A stretch of DNA of 64,000 bases from Cercospora beticola. Taxonomy: Eukaryota > Ascomycota > Dothideomycetes > Mycosphaerellales > Mycosphaerellaceae. The DNA lies in contig NC_088938.1 of assembly GCF_033473495.1 (NCBI RefSeq), positions 2,852,001 to 2,916,000 of the forward strand, in the 5' to 3' direction. Positions 61,307 through 64,000 of the stretch are shown piece by piece (the stretch's first letter is position 1; each line of letters opens with the position of its first letter). The position numbers and the translations under genes were made by a program. Below the pieces are notes generated by a model. The model was not told where the DNA came from. It saw only the letters and a list, made by a program, of their open reading frames with translations, and made no database searches.

Positions 61307-62021
61307 TCACAACTCCTTCTTTCTCCCTCCCACACCTGCGGGAGTGTTCGCCGGTATCTTGGCCTTCTCCCCTACTTTCCCTTCTCCCTTCTTCAAAGCC
61401 AACGCTGCCACGACCAATTCCATTACCATCCCTATCACGCTCCCGCATGCGATTGCCCAGACGTTCACAGATACCCCGCCGACAGGCGCGCGAGGGAAGG
61501 AGAGCAGCCATTCGGCGTGATATGGTACCCAGCCTTGTGGGAGGTAGAACATGGGTGTTTTGGAGTAGTAGGTGTTGAGCAGGAAGTTGACACCTTGGGT
61601 GCCCACCCAGCGGAGTTTGGAGACGATGGACATGAAGGTTGAGCGGAAGGAGGTTAGGGAGGATGCTGTATTACCAATCAAGTCAGTCAACTTCATTCTG
61701 TGAGTGCGAGATGGTTCGCTGCAGGCGTGTGTAAAGAGTGTACGGACCTTGCTTCTCATACTTGTCTTTCGCTTTATCGTGCTGTCTGCGGATCTTGGCC
61801 CATTTGGCGAATTCGTCTTGCGCGGAGGTCGCGCGGAGTTCGCGCTCGAGTTGGACGACTTCGCGGCGGAGTTTGAGGTTCTCTTTGGCGGCGCGGGATT
61901 GTGGGGTCGGGAGGAGGGTGAAGATGTACCAGGCGAGGTCGTTGATGGCTTGGGCTCCCACTGTGCTGATGAGCGACAGTAGGAGCTGCACGACGAAGAC
62001 GACGAGGATGACGGAGGGCAT
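61307..62021 (-). CDS. GET1: Tail-anchored protein insertion receptor GET1
   Basis: Two exons, 62021-61748 and 61665-61307 (210 residues), with an 82-nt intron (GTCCGT...ACAG, CTGAC branch). Get1 is the ER membrane receptor that with Get2 receives tail-anchored proteins from Get3. Layout fits: first membrane helix at the N-terminus (VILVVFVVQLLLSLISTVG), an antiparallel coiled coil facing the cytosol (KENLKLRREVVQLERELRAT to RRQHDKAKDKYEK), then two further hydrophobic stretches after the intron, including WAIACGSVIGMVMELVVAAL. The C-terminus is polar and ends KKEL. The donor GTCCGT is weak, but the joined frame matches the family (ending KYEKQASSLTSFRS). It is divergent from ECT1 with 383 nt between. 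Confidence 0.9.
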
Positions 62022-62404
62022 GGTGGCGGAGTTGCCGTCGCCGCGGCAGAGCTGGGGGAGAGAGGCGATGTCGGTGTTGGTGAAGTTTGGTCGATGAAGC
62101 TGGTGTAACGCGGCGGTGGTGCTTCACTTCAAAAGTTGGCTTGTGACGCAAGACCAGCCAGAGTCCGTGCGTTGCATGTGTTGTTCGCATGGCGGGGCAC
62201 TTGCACTATTGCATTGACTTTGGCCCCTTCGCTAGGACTCCACCTCCGAGACACACGCCATCCCTTCATATCTCCCAGCCTGACCGCCCTTATCTGCTCT
62301 CGTGCGCGACCGAGAAACGCTACTACACTTCATGGCGCCATCATAGGATCAATATTTCGGCTTCGTCACTTTCTTCCGTACACATATTCCACCCTTCCAC
62401 CACG
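62022..62404. promoter_or_regulatory. Divergent promoter region GET1/ECT1
   Basis: 383 nt between the two ATGs. No specific factor site identified; pyrimidine-rich towards ECT1. Confidence 0.4.
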
Positions 62405-63874
62405 ATGCCACAACGAGATCCCGAAACAGGCTGCGTTGTGCCCGACACCGGCGAATGGCCCGCTCCTCCACAAGAAGACGTGCCCATCAAGGAAGATCGG
62501 TTATGGATTGACGGCTGCTTTGACTTCTTCCATCATGGTACTACTGCCTACTTGCCTACATGAAATTCTGCACGATATCCTATCCTCCACAAGAACCGCA
62601 AAGAAAAGAACACATGGCTGATCAGCGGACTCTCTCTTTGATCAGGCCATGCAGGTGTCATGCTGCAATCGCGCCGCTTCGGCGATGAGCTCCTCGTGGG
62701 CCTGCACAACGATGAAGACATCCTTGCGAACAAGGGCCCCACAGTCATGTCCCTCGCCGAACGAACTGCCGCCGTGAACGCCTGCCGCTTCAGCACAAAA
62801 TGTATTCCGCACGCTCCTTACGTTACTTCGATTCCCTGGATCAGTCATTACGGGTGCAAATATGTCACGCATGGCGATGACATCACGTCAGACGCGAGCG
62901 GTGAGGACTGCTATCGTTTTGTGAAGAGAGCAGGGAGAATGAAGATTGTGCCTCGGACGCCGGGTATCAGTACAACGGATCTTGTGGGGAGGATGCTGGA
63001 TGGGACGAAAGATCACTTCATTAAGAATTTGAGTGACTGCGTGGAGGGGAAAGAAGGAAGGCCAGAGTGGAATGAGGCGGAAAGGAGACAGCATGGGAAA
63101 GACATGCAGAAACGCTTCATCGAATACGCTGCTGCTCCTAATGGGAGAGACCCGTTCGTTGTCGTGTACGCTTTCACGCCCGATACCAGCAGGACTGGAA
63201 GTGGGAACTTCACAAGCTTGGTAGCAGGGATACCTCCGCGGCCGGGGCAGAGATTGGTATACGTGGACGGCGGTTTCGATCTGTTCTCCAGCGGGCACAT
63301 TGCATTTCTGGAGACTGTCATCAGATTGGAAGAAGAAAATGCGCAAATACGAGGCTGGTACAACGAAGCCGCTGTGCAGCAACGCATCGACCTGACTGGA
63401 TCCGACTACGCACCCGCGTACGTCATTGCAGGAGTCCACGACGACGAAATCGTTAACTCCTACCGCGGAGCGAACTACCCAATCATGAACATTTTCGAGC
63501 GAGGGCTTTGTGTGGTGCAATGCACATATGTCCACGGCGTTGTCTTTGGGGCTCCGTACACACCTAGCGTTGGATTTCTGGAATCTCTACCCTTCAGTCG
63601 CAGGCCCGATGCAGTATACCATGGGCCCACCGCTTTCATGCCGCCGAGCGCGAAAGAAGGCGATCCTTACCGAGACGCAAAAGCTTTGGGCATTTTTGTT
63701 GAGACGCCAGAACATGAGTTCCAAGATGTCAACGCGGAGCATATTGTGAAGAGGATTCTAGGGAGGAGAGACGAGTATGAGGAGCGGCAGAGGAAGAAAG
63801 GGGTCAAGAGTGTTGGCGAAGCTGAGCAGAGAAGAAAAGAGATGGAGGAAGGAAGGGGCAGTGTTCGAGCGTGA
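62405..63874 (+). CDS. ECT1: Ethanolamine-phosphate cytidylyltransferase
   Basis: Two exons, 62405-62537 and 62646-63874 (453 residues), with a 108-nt intron (GTACTA...TCAG). The splice falls inside the nucleotide-binding loop and restores WIDGCFDFFHHGHAG (HxGH) in domain 1; RTPGIST follows. The second cytidylyltransferase-like domain starts at RLVYVDGGFDLFSSGHIAF, which keeps GH but not the first His, as is usual for the C-terminal half of this enzyme. It makes CDP-ethanolamine from phosphoethanolamine and CTP in the Kennedy pathway to phosphatidylethanolamine. The tail after about residue 420 is charged. Together with the choline enzyme at the left edge, both Kennedy cytidylyltransferases are in this window. 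Confidence 0.95.
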
Positions 63875-64000
63875 ATGACATTAGCGTTTCGTTGAGGGTA
63901 GCTGAGCGAGGAGTTTTGCAATGTTGAGTGTCTTACTGTGCGTGTGCGGTTCAACAGTGTAGTGTAATATGATACCCCACTGCAGGTGCGCGAGTGTAGA

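Noticed and set aside
1..64000. CRISPR arrays, bacterial-type operons, intact transposons
   Set aside because: None seen; the window is eukaryotic with spliced genes, and no transposase, reverse transcriptase or long terminal repeats were recognised.

Overview
This window is nuclear DNA from a filamentous ascomycete fungus. The evidence is the gene content (DASH subunit DAD2, shugoshin, Elongator ELP1, CRM1, LST8, GET1, YPI1, a fungal GH92 mannosidase), compact genes with few introns, and short GT-AG introns of mostly 48-110 nt with CTAAC or CTGAC branch sites. A Dothideomycete is my best guess from the style of the proteins, but no marker here proves it. Exon borders below were set by hand from splice signals, reading frame and family conservation. 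Some open frames begin at a non-ATG codon, so starts were moved to the first supportable ATG.

Layout: 1-1845 choline-phosphate cytidylyltransferase (5' end outside the window) with an in-frame extension behind a stop codon; 3550-8579 a PRM10/ThrE-type membrane protein, a POF1-like nucleotidylyltransferase and two small Cys-containing proteins; 9067-10074 a DUF7918-type protein; 11356-11718 a small cytochrome c oxidase subunit; 12061-16050 ELP1; 16316-18184 a peroxisomal-type acyl-CoA ligase; 19064-20839 a sugar transporter convergent with an SDR dehydrogenase (20989-21903); 22736-22944 an unusual tRNA-Leu gene; 24609-25565 a Mid2/WSC-like surface protein; 28742-31848 divergent shugoshin and DAD2; 32270-36769 divergent YPI1 and CRM1; 37629-40732 a decayed zinc-finger gene, repeats and an orphan protein; 43592-45037 LST8; 45343-49845 a secreted Cys-rich protein, two orphans and a pair of diverged Pol III-like repeats; 49935-52584 GH92 mannosidase; 53605-57269 a cupin, a five-module CxxC protein and a PLDc_N-type membrane protein; 58090-63874 TCP11/SOK1, GET1 and ethanolamine-phosphate cytidylyltransferase.

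The most interesting element is the tRNA-Leu(AAG) gene. Besides a normal 23-nt intron next to the anticodon, it is interrupted in the D loop and in the T stem by 55-nt and 51-nt segments that look like spliceosomal introns (GTGAGT...CTGAC...AAG and GTAAGC...CTAAC...TAG). Removing exactly those segments restores a complete Leu cloverleaf with an A discriminator, and a T7 Pol III terminator follows. Other points of interest are a possible retained intron that decides the C terminus of choline-phosphate cytidylyltransferase, threonine at the leptomycin-B position of CRM1, a zinc-finger gene with broken fingers beside a 3 x 137 bp tandem array, and the shared shugoshin/DAD2 promoter region.

Most genes are housekeeping genes. 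The accessory character is concentrated at about 22-28 kb, 37-43.5 kb and 45-49.5 kb, where spacing is wide and orphan frames, repeats and gene remains occur.
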